Source: Hippophae tibetana
Lineage: Eukaryota > Streptophyta > Magnoliopsida > Rosales > Elaeagnaceae
DNA length: 64,000 nt
Reading direction: 5' to 3'
NCBI GenBank assembly: GCA_037013495.1
Contig: CM072812.1
Location: 36,926,001 to 36,990,000, forward strand
The notes beneath the pieces are model-generated. The model was not told the DNA's origin and searched no databases. It saw nothing but the letters and a program-made list of their open reading frames with translations. Shown here piece after piece: positions 35,757 to 47,949 of this stretch (its first letter is position 1; the number at the start of each line of letters is the position of its first letter). The translations under genes and the position numbers were made by a program.

Positions 35757-38700
35757 TCATTTACTACAAACACTAATAAAGTCCAAGCAATGCTTAAACT
35801 TGTTAAATGGAACTGATTTGGTTAACATATCAGCTGGATTATCAATAGTGACTATCTTATTGACAACAATAGCACCCTGAGACACAATGTCACGAACGAA
35901 GTGATATCTAACATCAATATGTTTGGTTCTTTCATGATACATAGTATTCTTTGTCAAGTGTATCGCAATCTGACTATCACAAAATACAACAGGAGTATCA
36001 TGTTGTAAACCCAAATCATAAACCAAACCTCTAAGCCAAATATCTTCTTTCATTGCTTCTACTATTGCCATATATTCTGGCTCTATCGTAGACAAAGTAA
36101 ATGTAAATGGTAAAGTAGCCTTCCAACTAATTGAACAATGGGAAAAAGTGAAAACATAACCTATTAGAGATATTCTTCTATCCAAATCACCAGTATAATC
36201 GGAGTCCACATAACCAATAACATTGCAACTAGTATTAGAACTTCTATCATATACCAAACCAAAATTAGACGTTCCTCTTAAATACCGAAGTATCCATTTC
36301 ATTGCTTGCTAATGACCCTTACCAGGATTACCCATATATCTACTGACAACACTAACTGCATGTGAATTGTCTAGACGAGTACAAACCATAACATACATCA
36401 AAATACCAACAACACTAACATATGGAACCTGAGACATGTACTGCTCTTCTTATTTTGACTGTGGTGACAAATCCAAAGAAAGCCTGAAATGTGCAACTAG
36501 TGGCGTACTTATAGGTTTAGACTCTTTCATACCAAAACATTCAAGAACTTTTTAATATAAATTTTCTTACTCAAATAAAGCTTGCCCTCTTATATATCCC
36601 TATAAATTTTCATGCCCAATATTTTCTTCGCTGCACCTAAATCTTTCACCTCAAACTCACTACTAAGTTGAGATTTTAATTTTTGAATCTCAGACTTATT
36701 CTTAGAAGCAATTAACATGTCATCAACATAAAACAACAAATAGACAAATGAACCATCATGAAATCTTTAATGATAAACACAACTATCATAATCACTCCTA
36801 GAGTAACCATGATCAATCATAAAAGAGTCAAATCGCTTATACCACTACCTAGGGGTTTGCTTCAACCCATATAAATACTTTTTCAATAAACAAACATGAT
36901 CTTCCTTACCTAGAACAACAAATCCTCTGGTTGATGCATATATATTTGTTCCTCAAGCTCACCATGTAAGAAGGTTGTTTTGACATCAAGTTGTTCTAAC
37001 TCCATGTCAAACAATGCAACCATAGCAAGCAACACACAAATAGAGCTATGTTTCACAACAAGTGAAAATACTTCATTAAACTCAATACCCTTCTTTTGAC
37101 AATAACCCTTTGCAGCAACACATACCTTGAACCTAGTTGCTTCAACCTCGAGTATACCTTCTTTTTTCTTGAAGACTCATTTGTTTCCAACAATCTTCTG
37201 ACCCTTAGGAAATTTCACCAATTCCCAAGTATGATTCGTATGAAGTAATTCAATCTATTCATTCATAGCAACCAACCACTGAATAGACTCATCACAAGTG
37301 ACAACTTCATGATAACTAGAATGTTCATGCATCTTAATAGACTTTTTCATAAACAATGCAAAAGAAACTAAGTCTGAATCTGCGTACCTCTAAGGGCGTT
37401 GAATATCTCTTATTCCTTTACCCTTAGCAATAATATATGGTTACTCATGTTGCTCTTCTACTACATCATGAGCAAAATAATCTATCTCATCCAAAAATGA
37501 CTGATCTAAAGTGCCCTCTTCCACTTGACTAGAGGCTCTACTCTCAAGCTCTATTTGTCACTAATATCATTGTCTTTACTTGCAACAATAGACTCTTTTT
37601 TCTTTTCCAACATGGAAAACTCATCAAACTTAACATCTCTACTAATAAAAAATTTAGGTGACTTGGGTTCAACACACCATAATCTATAACCCTTCACCCG
37701 AGAAGGATACCCCACAAATATGCATTTCAATGCCCTAGGCTCAAGTTTACCATTATTAACATGAGCATAAGCAGGATAACCAAAAAATTTCAATTCAGAA
37801 TGATTAGCAAGAGTACTAAAGAATACCTCAAACAGAGTCTTTAGTTCAATTATGGTTGATGGAGACTGATTCACTAAATATCAGGCATGGTTACAAGCTT
37901 AAGCCCAAAAGGATTTATCCAAGTTAGCTTGAAAAAGCATACAATGAGCTCTTTTTAAGATAGTCCTATTCATATGTTATGCTACTTCATTTTTCTGTGG
38001 TGTATGACGCACAATGCGGCGTCTCATTATGCCATTTCTTTCACAGAACTCATTAAACTGACTTTCACAAAATTCCAAACCATTGTTAGTCCTCAAATGC
38101 TTGATTTCCTTACACGTTTGATTTTCTATACAAGCCTTGAATTTTACAAAATTTGAGAACACATCATTCTTGTTCTTCAAAAAATACACCCAAATATGAC
38201 GAGAGAAGTCATCAATAAAAGTAAACATATACCGGACACAATCCTTACACACAACACGAGAAGGACCCCAAAGATCTGAATGAATATAATCAACAATATT
38301 TTTCGTTTTATGGATGGCTATACTAAACTTGACCCTACACTACTTCCCATAGACATAATGCTCACAAAAATCAAGCTTCCAAATTTTCTGACCACCAAGT
38401 AAATCCCGTTTTCTTAAAATAGACATATGTGTCTCACTCATAACCCCTAGCCACATATGCCATAATCAAGTAGTATCTAAATCTTGATATGATGAGGATG
38501 AAATTGAAACATTGCCAATAATAGTGCTACCTTAAAGCATATAGAGGCCATGCGATAATTGCCCTTTAATTACAACAAGAGCACCTTTACTAACTCTTAA
38601 AACTCCACCTTCAGCTACATACTTATAGCCTTGTGAGTCAAGAGTACCTAAAGATAGCAAATCCTTTTTCAAATATGGAACATGGGGAACATCTTTCAAA

Positions 38701-39426
38701 GTCCTAACAATATCATCATGCATCTTAATTCAGACAGTACCAATACCAACAACCTTGTAAGACATATTGTTACCCATCAAGAAAACACCTATATCAATAG
38801 ACTAATAAGAAGCAAACTTGTCCCTACTAGGGCACATATAGTAAATGCATCATGAATCAAGAATCCAAACATCTCAAGGAGAACCAATAGATATTGATAG
38901 AACATTTTCACCATCGGAACCATAACTATCTGCTACACCAACAACATCATTAGTAACGTTGTGGTAGATTTTCCTTTATCTTTGAGTTTCATACAATTTA
39001 CTTTCTAGTGCCCTTCCTGACAGCAATAGTTGCATTTATCTTTTCTTTTTCTAGATTTGGATATAGAATTTCCTCCATTATTGCTTGTGCCTTTTTCTTG
39101 ATTTCTACCTTTGAAAAATAAACCATTGTTATATCATTGTTGCTTGTAGAAACATTTTTCCTCAACTCTCTGGAATTCAAAGTTGCTTTGACATCCTCCA
39201 AAGAAATAGTGTCTTGCCCATATAGCATGGTATCAACAAAATGTTCAAATGAATGAGGTAAAGAACATAATAGAACTAAGGCCTGATCCTCATAATCAAT
39301 TTTAACACTATCATTTTTTAGATCACAAATAATTTTAGTAAATTCATCAAGGTGATCGTGTAAAAGTGTACCGTTTGACATTCTGAATGTATACAAATGT
39401 TGTTTCAAATATAATCGGCTTATCAA
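35757..39426 (-). pseudogene. Copia gag-pol polyprotein, disrupted
   Basis: Runs leftwards from 39426. Gag at 39426-38998 has [19 protein letters not shown] and a CCHC zinc knuckle (C-x2-C-x4-H-x4-C) near 39030-38985, whose residue after the His is a TAG stop. A pre-integrase piece lies at 38723-38532. The integrase core at 38252-37977 shows FTFIDDFSRHIWVYFLKNK and LRTNNGLEFCESQFNEFC. An integrase C-terminal/linker piece with KCIFVGYPSRVKGYRLWC is at 37874-37551. RT pieces occupy about 37250-36560. RNase H at 36302-35757 includes [49 protein letters not shown] and [11 protein letters not shown]. Many stops and frameshifts make it nonfunctional. Confidence 0.9.
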
Positions 39427-39861
39427 AGACCTGGCCGATCATATAAAAATTCTCCAATTTAAGCCATAATCCAGCGAGAGATTTCTCATCACTAACCTCG
39501 CGTAGTACCTCATCAAACAAGGATAGCTAAATTGAACTGAGAGCATTTTTCATCAATGCATCTTTTTCTTCATCAGTCAATTTTTCTGACAATTTATCCT
39601 TGCCTTCAAGTGTCTTAACGAGTCATTCTTTACCTAATACGGCCCACATCTTTATTCGCTAGAGACAAATCATTTCTACCATTGAATTTCTCAATTTTAT
39701 ATTTTTACATTATGACAGAAAACCCAATATTAAATAAACAGAAGCACAACCCAGAAAATATGAAACCAATCAGATAACCAGAAGCTCAAAATAAATCCAA
39801 AAGAGTAAACTTAATTAGTTCCAATAAATAACAGAATAACCCAATAGCTTTGATACCAATT

Positions 39862-40405
39862 TGTTATAAATTAGAGCTAACAGAAGGAAACTTCAGATCC
39901 AATTTAGTTGCACAAATATATAATTATATGTAACAATAAAATGATAAACAATGAGAAAAATAAATAACACACAATGATTTAAGTGGTTTAACCTTTTAAT
40001 GTGAAAAGTTTACTCCACTAACGACGACACACCGAGAAAAATCTACTAATAATCAAATGAAGATATAAACATCAATATTCAAAGAGTTTCACAGAATATA
40101 CCAAAATCCAAAAATATCTAAAAAATAACTTACTCTAATTTACTGGTAATATACACAAGATAAATTAATAAATTTACTATTTAATTAAATATTAACGTAT
40201 AAATAAGATAAATTAATAAATTTACTATTTAATTAAATATTAACTTATAAATAAGTTTACTACATATAAACTTTATTCTAATATGATCTGCAAAATTTGT
40301 GAACGGGAGATATCTTGGCTTAAAATTAAATTTTACAATGTCAAATTTTTTAGCTTCTTTGTCTTATGTAGCTCTCTTTTCTAATTTTTTTTCTTGTGAT
40401 TGCGG
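39862..40405 (-). repeat. 5' LTR of the minus-strand Copia element
   Basis: Begins TGTTATAAATTAG at 39862; the other end near 40405 is eroded. It contains an extra 48-bp tandem duplication (40157-40204 and 40205-40252) absent from the left LTR. Confidence 0.7.
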
Positions 40406-40411
40406 TAGCTC

Positions 40412-40420
<9 letters not shown>

Positions 40421-40451
<31 letters not shown>
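40421..40451. repeat. (TA)n microsatellite
   Basis: AT dinucleotide run at the right flank of the Copia element. Confidence 0.9.
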
Positions 40452-40454
<3 letters not shown>

Positions 40455-40461
<7 letters not shown>

Positions 40462-41180
40462 GAATAGAGTTCAAGTGATATTAGGTTTTGTGCTTAAAAT
40501 TCATTTTGCACCAATTTAACATATTATGTTTTAATTTTTCTAGAATAAATTGAGTTCATTGATTTTTATTTATTATCAAAAAGTTATAGATTCAGTCATA
40601 TGACTTGTATAAAGAAGTCTATTAGCTAAATGTATTTGAAGATACGAGATTTGAATCTTTATGTCGAATAAACAGGGCAGAAAAAAAGCGACAGCGATCT
40701 TATTATTTTTAAGTAAAAGATTTTTTAATTTTATATTTTTAATTAAAATGTTTAATAATTTTGAAAATTATGTATTTTGATATCATATTTTTAACGCAAA
40801 AATTGCACTTAAATTTTATTGTTTTAAGATTATAGAAATAAAGTATAACTTTTTTAACTTATAATATTAAAGCCATCTTTTATAAAATGTTACATAGATT
40901 TAAAGCATCACACCCCAAAAAATCTATAATTTTAACAATAGTATTAAAATTTGTAGTTACAATAATAGCTGTTTATTTCATATGTTTTTAGTTTTTTTTT
41001 AAATGTTTCCATACATATTTTATATTTAATATTATTTTATTAAATCTCATTTAATAATATTAAATATTATTTTTATTGTTAATTTTTTTTACATATTTAT
41101 TTTTTTTTAATTTCGTAAAATAAATAAATAAATTATACCTTGAGATGGACTTACTTGTGTAACTTCGAACTTATGAGCAA
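40455..41180. other. AT-rich spacer upstream of the small plastid-type gene
   Basis: No gene signal; T-rich and A-rich runs only. Confidence 0.6.
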
Positions 41181-41186
41181 CTCTAC

Positions 41187-41194
41187 TATAAAAA
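41187..41194 (+). promoter_or_regulatory. TATA box of the gene at 41321
   Basis: TATAAAAA about 130 bp before the start codon. Confidence 0.5.
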
Positions 41195-41320
41195 TTTCGC
41201 AAACCCAACCGACTAACAGCCTACTCGTGTACTTCAAAGTTCCGGGCAGCTCTCGTTCTTTTTCGGAACCATAAAAATTATTTCCTTGGATAAATCAAAC
41301 CTTAAATCTTAACTCATAGG

Positions 41321-41830
41321 ATGAACCCATCAATCTTAAATCTTCAAATGTCTATGACAATTCATCTCCTTCCCCCAAAACTTTCTCAACAATTCAAAAG
41401 ACATCCTTTTGCCTCGACGACCTTCGTTGACAACAGAGTCAAAACCCAAATCCAATGCTCGAAGAACAGCAATAACGATGCCAAACTCGCATCAGATTTT
41501 GCAAAAGAGGTGGTAAAATTGAATACCCAGTTCAACCAAGGAGAAGAAGCGATGAAAAAGAGCAAAGAGTTACTGTTCAAAGAGCTTTGCAACTTCCTTT
41601 CTTCGAACGCAGAGGAAGTTAAGCAGCAGTGGAGGAAGATGGATGAGGAAGAGAAGATGGTTCTGGTTAAAGGGTTTGTTTCAAATTGGGGTATGAATTT
41701 TCAACCATTGTCGGCGAAGTCTGTCAAAGAATTGGTTGAAGAATATTTAAACGAAGAAAACCCATCTCCAAATTCTGATTCTTCTTCAGCACTATTGCCT
41801 AACTTGAAGAAATTTATGGGGTTTCCATAA
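41321..41830 (+). CDS. Small conserved plant protein, probably plastid-targeted (DUF7026-like)
   Basis: Single-exon gene of 169 residues with codon-like composition in AT-rich surroundings. The N-terminus (about residues 1-50) is rich in Ser, Thr, Pro and basic residues and poor in acidic ones, like a chloroplast transit peptide. The rest is charged and mostly helical: SDFAKEVVKLNTQF, then EAMKKSKELLFKELCNFLS, then QWRKMDEEEKMVLVKGFVSN and LSAKSVKELVEEYLNEE. This core resembles an uncharacterised plant family that I recall as DUF7026; the name is from memory and not checked. No catalytic motif is visible, and the biochemical role is unknown. Start: first ATG after a TATA box at 41187; an in-frame ATG ten codons later is an alternative. 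The ending KKFMGFP is followed by TAA. Confidence 0.75.
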   Translation: MNPSILNLQMSMTIHLLPPKLSQQFKRHPFASTTFVDNRVKTQIQCSKNSNNDAKLASDFAKEVVKLNTQFNQGEEAMKKSKELLFKELCNFLSSNAEEVKQQWRKMDEEEKMVLVKGFVSNWGMNFQPLSAKSVKELVEEYLNEENPSPNSDSSSALLPNLKKFMGFP

Positions 41831-42109
41831 GAACAAGTAGGTTAGTTGAGAATACTTGAATAACAGTGGCTTTATTTGTGTTTTATTTTAGATTTTTCAT
41901 CTTCTTTTGTCTTAGTAGTTTTTCACTGCAACATTACTAAGTTATTCCTCTTCAATGAGTACTTGAGCTTCGAAAATTGATTTAATTAGTCGTAAGAGAA
42001 TTAAATTTATCACAATAAATCTGGCAAAATTTCAAAGAAGGCTTAGTCTCTCTACGTTGGTTATGCTCTGTCTAGTGAAAATGGAAAGCAACGAAATGCC
42101 AAACAAATT

Positions 42110-42183
42110 GGCCTATTAGCTCAGCTGGTTAGAGCGTCGTGCTAATAACGCGAAGGTCGCAGGTTCGAGACCTGCATGGGCCA
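42110..42183 (+). tRNA. trnI-AAU: tRNA-Ile (anticodon AAU)
   Basis: A 74-nt cloverleaf. The acceptor stem GGCCTAT pairs with ATGGGCC; the discriminator base is A. D arm AGCTCAGCTGGTTAGAGC carries the A box, the anticodon loop reads CTAATAA (anticodon AAT), and T arm GCAGGTTCGAGACCTGC carries the B box. A CAAA stretch lies just upstream and a TTTTT pol III terminator at 42188-42192. No intron. All stems pair, so it is probably functional. Confidence 0.97.
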
Positions 42184-42187
42184 TGTA

Positions 42188-42192
42188 TTTTT
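42188..42192 (+). terminator. RNA polymerase III terminator of tRNA-Ile
   Basis: Run of five T residues five bases after the mature 3' end. Confidence 0.85.
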
Positions 42193-42599
42193 GTGAGTAT
42201 GAGGAACTGTTATCTTGTGCATAAACTCCAAATTTGAATCCCATCAATATGGACCTTACCAACACTTTTTTTGGGGTCAAATATGGTACCAATATTGAAT
42301 TCCTATATAGTATGAGAGTGATCCTTTGTACATTCTCATCACCCTATATAGTATTACAAATACGCATATACCCAATGTGCCTTTCGGTATGTATCTGTAT
42401 CTTTTGAACTGCCATACGTTAGACGATTAATCGTATCCCTAAGAACAAAATTTTGGTTAATTAGTGAATAGAGAATGAAATTTCTCATGTTAAAATGAGA
42501 AATCTTATTCTAGAAGTGGCTAGTCAACTACGTTTTCCCTCTCTTAAAACAATGCTACTCACCAAAAGCCCTTCCTTGGGTTGAGGCAACACAGCAATC

Positions 42600-42993
42600 A
42601 GTATAAAAAATCATAATATCTAGATTATGTCAAATTATTAAAGAATTATGGATTTGGTTGAGATGTATATTACGATAATTGCCATAAACTATGAACATGA
42701 ACGAGAGGTGGTTTGTGATCTTCCTCAACTAAATTGTCTTAGTTCTTTAATGAGATCGTCATCTCTCTTCCAAACGAGAAGAAGAGAAATTGTGTTATGA
42801 TTTTATGTATATTGCTCAATTAAGATTCCTATAATCTCTTAATTAGGAAAAGTTCGGTAACTATTTAATTAGCCCATATCAATTTGAATAAGAGCTTATC
42901 AAAATTAGACTATTTAATTTTAACCTATTAAATATAATTAAACAAGAAAAGATATATTATCCAATTTAATATAAGAAATGTGATTTCCTAACA
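42600..42993 (-). mobile_element. Putative Copia LTR, minus orientation
   Basis: On the minus strand it starts TGTTAGGAAATCACATTTC at 42993 and follows a purine-rich AACAAGAGAT tract. That layout is typical of a polypurine tract plus Copia 3' LTR. The far end is not clear. The sequence to the right (43000-43445) may be the degenerate 3' internal part. Confidence 0.4.
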
Positions 42994-43445
42994 ATCTCTT
43001 GTTTTGGCTGCATATTATTTCTGAAACAGTTATATCACAAAATTCCTTTGATGTGCATCTTTATGTTATTTATCCTTAGACTTCTTCTTAAACAATTTAG
43101 TCCATCTCATATATTAGTAATGAAATCTCTATGATTTTTATCACAATACAATCGTAATTAAACCATGATGATCATCATATTAATATATTCAATAACATAG
43201 ATCAAATATGGATGAGTAACATGAAAATTGTATGTAATGTAATCTCAAACATGACTATTTCCAACTAACCCTTCTTTAGTCTTAAGTGAGATCAATCTAA
43301 AGTCTTTAATGCAATGCGAACATTGCACATATAAAACACAAGTAAGCTCAGAAATAGAATCATAAACCATCAACTTTATTATGTAGAAAACTAAACAATC
43401 AAATGTCTAAAGTAAAACATATTGACCATAAAAATGACTCCCATT
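42993..43445. other. Probable decayed retroelement interior
   Basis: No intact frame is seen. On the minus strand, scattered open stretches between stops resemble the 3' non-coding end of Copia elements. Not assigned with confidence. Confidence 0.3.
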
Positions 43446-44749
43446 TGAAAGTTCATTTTTTAGTTATGGATCTAATTAGTGGAATATTAACATAAGTATG
43501 AAAAATTAAAATTTCTTAAATAGCCAAATAACTAATCACATGTACATAAAGTAATGCAAAAATAAAAAGGCCAACACAAGATATTTAGGTATAAAGAACT
43601 TAGGCCACACCAATGACCTAAGACGAAAACCATTGGTCCATCAGACCACCTAACTATTCACTATGAAAAATAAGTATCCAATTACAAGGCGAAGACTCAA
43701 ATTATTCACCTAGGTAATGCCCCCAAATAACCTACTTACAAGCTATTGCTTTCATTATAGTCTATACAAGAAAGACATTTGGATCCAAATCAGCGTTCTG
43801 AAAAACTCATCCCACAAGTTAATAGAACCTGTAATGTTGTCACCTGAAAAGTTAGCACATAAATACAAGTGCAAGTGTGTGTCCTATAGTAGCTTCAATA
43901 ATGAACAACCTTAACTAGTTGATATAAGACAAATTGAGAACAACTAGTAACTTAAGAACAATAAGTTAAAAGCACAATAACATAATTATTATTGTAGGCT
44001 TGTTAATCCATCAAACACAACCACAAATGTTTGATAAATAAACTTAATGAAAAATTTACTTGAAAACTTTTAACAAAATAAGAGAGAATAAAAGATGAAG
44101 AGAATAAACATAATTAAGCTCATGTGTGGTTAGTTTCCATTGTATGCTTAGATTTATATTTATAGAATATTTTGAAGCCATTTAGGTCAAGTAAAATTAT
44201 CATCTTGTTCATAAAATCAATTAAATAAGTTTTAAGGAATAAAGAAAATATAGTAAAAAGCCAATTCAATTCTATTAGCAATAGGTTTTAAAATCAAAGC
44301 TCTGGCCAATCGATAGATTTAAGCTCGATTGATCGAGTACATAGTTTGATAGATTGAATGTCCTCTCGATCGATCCAATTTATCAATTAATTAGTTCTCA
44401 AAAAAATAGATCAATGTAATTATTACTATCGATCGATCTAATGCTCGATCAATCGAGTATTAATCCCTCGATCGATGTAGTCATATTATTAATTAATTCA
44501 ACTAGTAATATAACTCGCTCGATCTAATCACTAATTGATTTATCAAGTCACTACTCGATTGATCCAGTAACCTATTTTCATATTGTTCATACTTTTCTAA
44601 TATGTAACCTAAGGTGCATGAAAACAAAGATATACTTGAGATGTAATCGTTGGCTCAATAGTTTCTTCGCCTTTAAAATATTCTTCTAAGATACACCTAG
44701 AAACTAAAATAATATTCAGATGTTTTGTTCACAAATATCACAATACTCA
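43446..44749 (-). repeat. LTR-A, about 1.30 kb (Copia, minus orientation)
   Basis: Plus-strand ends TGAAAGTTCATT and AATACTCA. It aligns over its full length with LTR-B (46443-47740), sharing many blocks such as TAGGTCAAGTA and CACAACCACAAATGTTT. The right part (about 44310-44570) is filled with GATCGA/TCGATC palindromes. Confidence 0.8.
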
Positions 44750-46428
44750 TATAAACCTTGAGATATTTCCCTTTGGCATATCCGTGTGACAAAACCTCTC
44801 TCTCATTGCATAATGCTTATAGAAAAATTAAATTTTTACATAGTGGTACTATCATATGATCCGGTGAAACTATCTTCACTTGTATCTTGATAGCTCTTGT
44901 TTACACTAAAAAATAAAAACACAAACAAGCAAATAACTTATCCCAAAAGACTCATTGTTCATAACAATTTAGTATATCTAATAATAGAAAAAATGAAAAA
45001 AATGTTCAAAAGAGGATTAAACAAATGATAGAAATTAAAAAACTCCCTATATGTTAAATATCCCAAAAAATTCAAAGTCCTTTGAAAATAAAATTTTCTC
45101 CTAAATTACTATATATCCTCCTTTTTTGATGTTTCAATTAAATTTTAAAATTTTTTATACCAATTTTTCTCTCCCTTTTTGTTATACGAATAAATAATAT
45201 AATCATGAAGAAATGACAATAGGGTGAGCAAGCAGGCAATATATTTAATGATTGAAAAGAGGAATATATTTTTTAAAAAGCTCAGAACAATCAAAATAGA
45301 GAGCTAAAAACAACATATTTCCCAAAATATGAATAAACTCTCATAAATAAATTAAGATAAAATAAAAATTTATAACGATATATATATTTTAAAATTGAGA
45401 GTAGTAAACTTAGCTAACCATGACAACAATAATACACACAAAAAAATGAAATTAATTTTGTTTAAAATGTGACTATCTATTGATAACATAAATATATGTA
45501 GACAAGATACACAAACATACTCACAGATATAATGACATACATATAATCATGAAAAGTAAAATATATATTGAAACTGTAGTAGGATGTCAATTTGTTCATT
45601 TATGATCAGTTATGAAATATTCAAAGAAAATAATATTACCAATCATGAAAAATTACAGTTGAATTCATACTTGTAGATAATAAAATTTTACTTACCAAGA
45701 GAGAACTTAATTAATTTTTTTTATTCCCCTCTTATATTTATTATTTTTTTTGTGTGAGGGATTGATTATATATTTTCTTTTTGTATAACAATTTATGCCT
45801 TTTTGTGCATACAAAAGCATTTGTATTTTTTACAGCTATTTTCTTTATCATATTATTTTTCTTTTATAAAGAAAATATGTACGAGATAATATACATAGCA
45901 TGATGAATTTCATACTAGTTGTGAGCTAGCCCTTTGCACTCACTATGGTAGCTTTAACACATCACAATAAGTTGCCCTATCAAAACTATGTGCCTCTCTA
46001 TAGCAACATTTTATACAATGAAAGACAGAGTTCAATCATAATTTTCATAACCAAGGTTATCTCATGCCTTAAAATATCATATAATTAATTATAAACTTCT
46101 AGTAAAACATACTTGTGTGTTTAGTGAGTGTGTGAGTAGGTTCATGTTAACATAGATCACCAGATGTGAGAAATACACAAGTTACAATATACATTTACTA
46201 AATACATAGTTAAAAAATAAATATGAATAGAGTACGTAATAATTGTGTCAATGTTAAAGCATGTTTCCTTTCCTTCCTTTTATTTTTTATTTTTTTTTAT
46301 CTTTTTTTGAAACTAAAGAAATATCAATAAAAAAACGTAAACAAACTAGCTAAAGATGCTCACCTAAGGTCAATTAAGCATTCAAACAAAATTATTTAGA
46401 TGAACAAAAAATGATGGTTACGTGACAT
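44750..46428. other. Noncoding retroelement interior between LTR-A and LTR-B
   Basis: A roughly 1.7-kb AT-rich stretch without a recognisable retroelement frame. It ends on the right at a primer-binding site beside LTR-B, so it is the 5' internal part of a minus-strand element from which gag-pol is missing. Confidence 0.6.
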
Positions 46429-46440
46429 GCTTTGATACCA
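46429..46440 (-). other. Primer-binding site next to LTR-B
   Basis: Minus strand reads TGGTATCAAAGC, matching the initiator tRNA-Met 3' end with one change. It lies two bases from the LTR-B boundary at 46443. Confidence 0.75.
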
Positions 46441-46442
46441 AA

Positions 46443-47740
46443 TGAAAGTTCATTTTTAGGTATAGATCTAATTAGCAAAAGTATAATAAATTAAAATTTT
46501 GTAAGTGGTAAATAACTAGTCATGTTACGTAATGTAATGGAGAAATAAAAAGATCAACACACGAGATTTTTAGGTGGAATCAATCTAGACCATACCAATG
46601 ACCTAAGAGGAAAATCACTAATCTATTGAACAACCAAACTATCCACCGTAAAAAATAATTATCCAATTACAAGGATAGGATTTAAACTACCTACCCAAGT
46701 AATGCCCCCAAGTAACCTATTTACAATCCACTACTTTCATTATAGTCTCTTTAAGAAATGCATTCATATTTGGACCAACGTTCCAACAAACTTGAGTCCC
46801 ATGAGTTAATAAAAACCACACCACTATTAGTTGAAAAATTAGAACATAAACACAAGTGCAAGTATATGTCATAGAGTAGATTCAATAATGAACAATCTAA
46901 CTAGTTGATTTAATCATTATATCAGGCAAATCGAAAACAACTAGAAATTATAGAATAATTAGTTAAAAGAACAATAACACAATTATTATTGTAGGCTTAT
47001 TAATCCATCAAACACAACCACAAATGTTTAATAAATTAACTTAATGAAAAAGCTTACTTGAAAACTTTTAGCAAAACAAAAGAGATAATAAAAGATGAAG
47101 AGAATAAGCACAATTAAGCTTTTTTGTGGTTAGTTTCAATTATGTACTTAGGTTTATATTTATAGAATATTTTGAACCACTTTAGGTCAAGTATAATGAC
47201 CATTTTTTTCTTCTATAAAATCAGTTAAATGAGTTTTAATGCAAAAAGATAATATAGAAAAAATCCAAACCAATTCGTATTAGAAGTAGGTTTTAAAATA
47301 AAAACCCTAGCTACTCAATCAATTTAACAAGTGCTCGATCGATCGAGTACCTAGTTCAATCGATTTAATGTCCTTTTGATTGATCTAGTATATCAATTAA
47401 TTAATTATCCAAAAAATGGATTAATCTAGTTATTAATCTCGATCGATCTAGTGCTTGATCAATTGAGTATTAATCACTCGATCGATATAGTATTTAGATA
47501 ATTAATTTAACAAGTAATATAGCTCGATCTATCTAGTCACTACTCGATCGATTGAGTAGCATATTTTCATATTGTTCTTATGTGCCTAATATGTAATGTA
47601 ATGTGCATGAGAATAGAGATATATTTGAGATGCGATCGTTGAGCTCGATAATTTCTTCAGTTTGAAAATATCCTTCTAAGACACACCTATAAATTAAAAT
47701 TATATTAAAATGTTTTGTTCATGAATATCCCTAATACTCA
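46443..47740 (-). repeat. LTR-B, about 1.30 kb (Copia, minus orientation)
   Basis: Starts TGAAAGTTCATT and ends AATACTCA like LTR-A. On its left it adjoins a primer-binding site, as a 5' LTR should. On its right it directly follows the C-terminal end of a Copia pol, as a 3' LTR should. It therefore seems to serve two element bodies. Confidence 0.8.
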
Positions 47741-47867
47741 CGTAAATCTTATACCACTAAGCCAAGATATTATCATAAACAACACCCATATGAGTAGTGT
47801 GCTCATGAAAGACCTTAGGTGTTAAGTTCTTATTTAATGGGTTTGTTAGTAAATAATTTGTTCTTAT
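47741..47867 (-). pseudogene. Copia pol extreme C-terminus, part 2 (left of CACTA element 2)
   Basis: Minus-strand translation gives LTNPLNKNLTPKVFHEHTTH, then MGVV, the standard Copia RNase H tail (DPLTKxLxPKxFxEHxxxMG). It ends just before LTR-B. The upstream part of the same domain resumes at 54880, on the other side of CACTA element 2. Confidence 0.75.
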
Positions 47868-47949
47868 CACTACTACAAAAGGGGTATTTAAGTCGCTGTG
47901 TAAAGTCAGGTTTTGGAAAAACCCAATTTATAATAAATTTAAAGCCGGT

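Larger units (their letters stand above)
35156..40405 (-). mobile_element. Copia LTR retrotransposon with both LTRs, decayed
   Basis: Minus-strand element. The left (3') LTR is 35156-35656 and the right (5') LTR is 39862 to about 40405; they share long blocks such as TTTACTCCACTAACGACG and CTTTTAATGTGAAAA. The primer site is at 39858-39847 (TGGTATCAAAGC on the minus strand), three bases inside the right LTR, and matches initiator tRNA-Met. The coding order gag-integrase-RT-RNase H on the minus strand is typical of Ty1/Copia. LTRs differ at many positions, so the insertion is old. A target duplication was not identified. Confidence 0.88.

Noticed and set aside
43430-47740. CRISPR-like or other regular spaced array suggested by repeated blocks
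   Set aside because: The repetition is two long LTR copies, not short repeats with regular spacers; a CRISPR array is also not expected in a plant nuclear genome.
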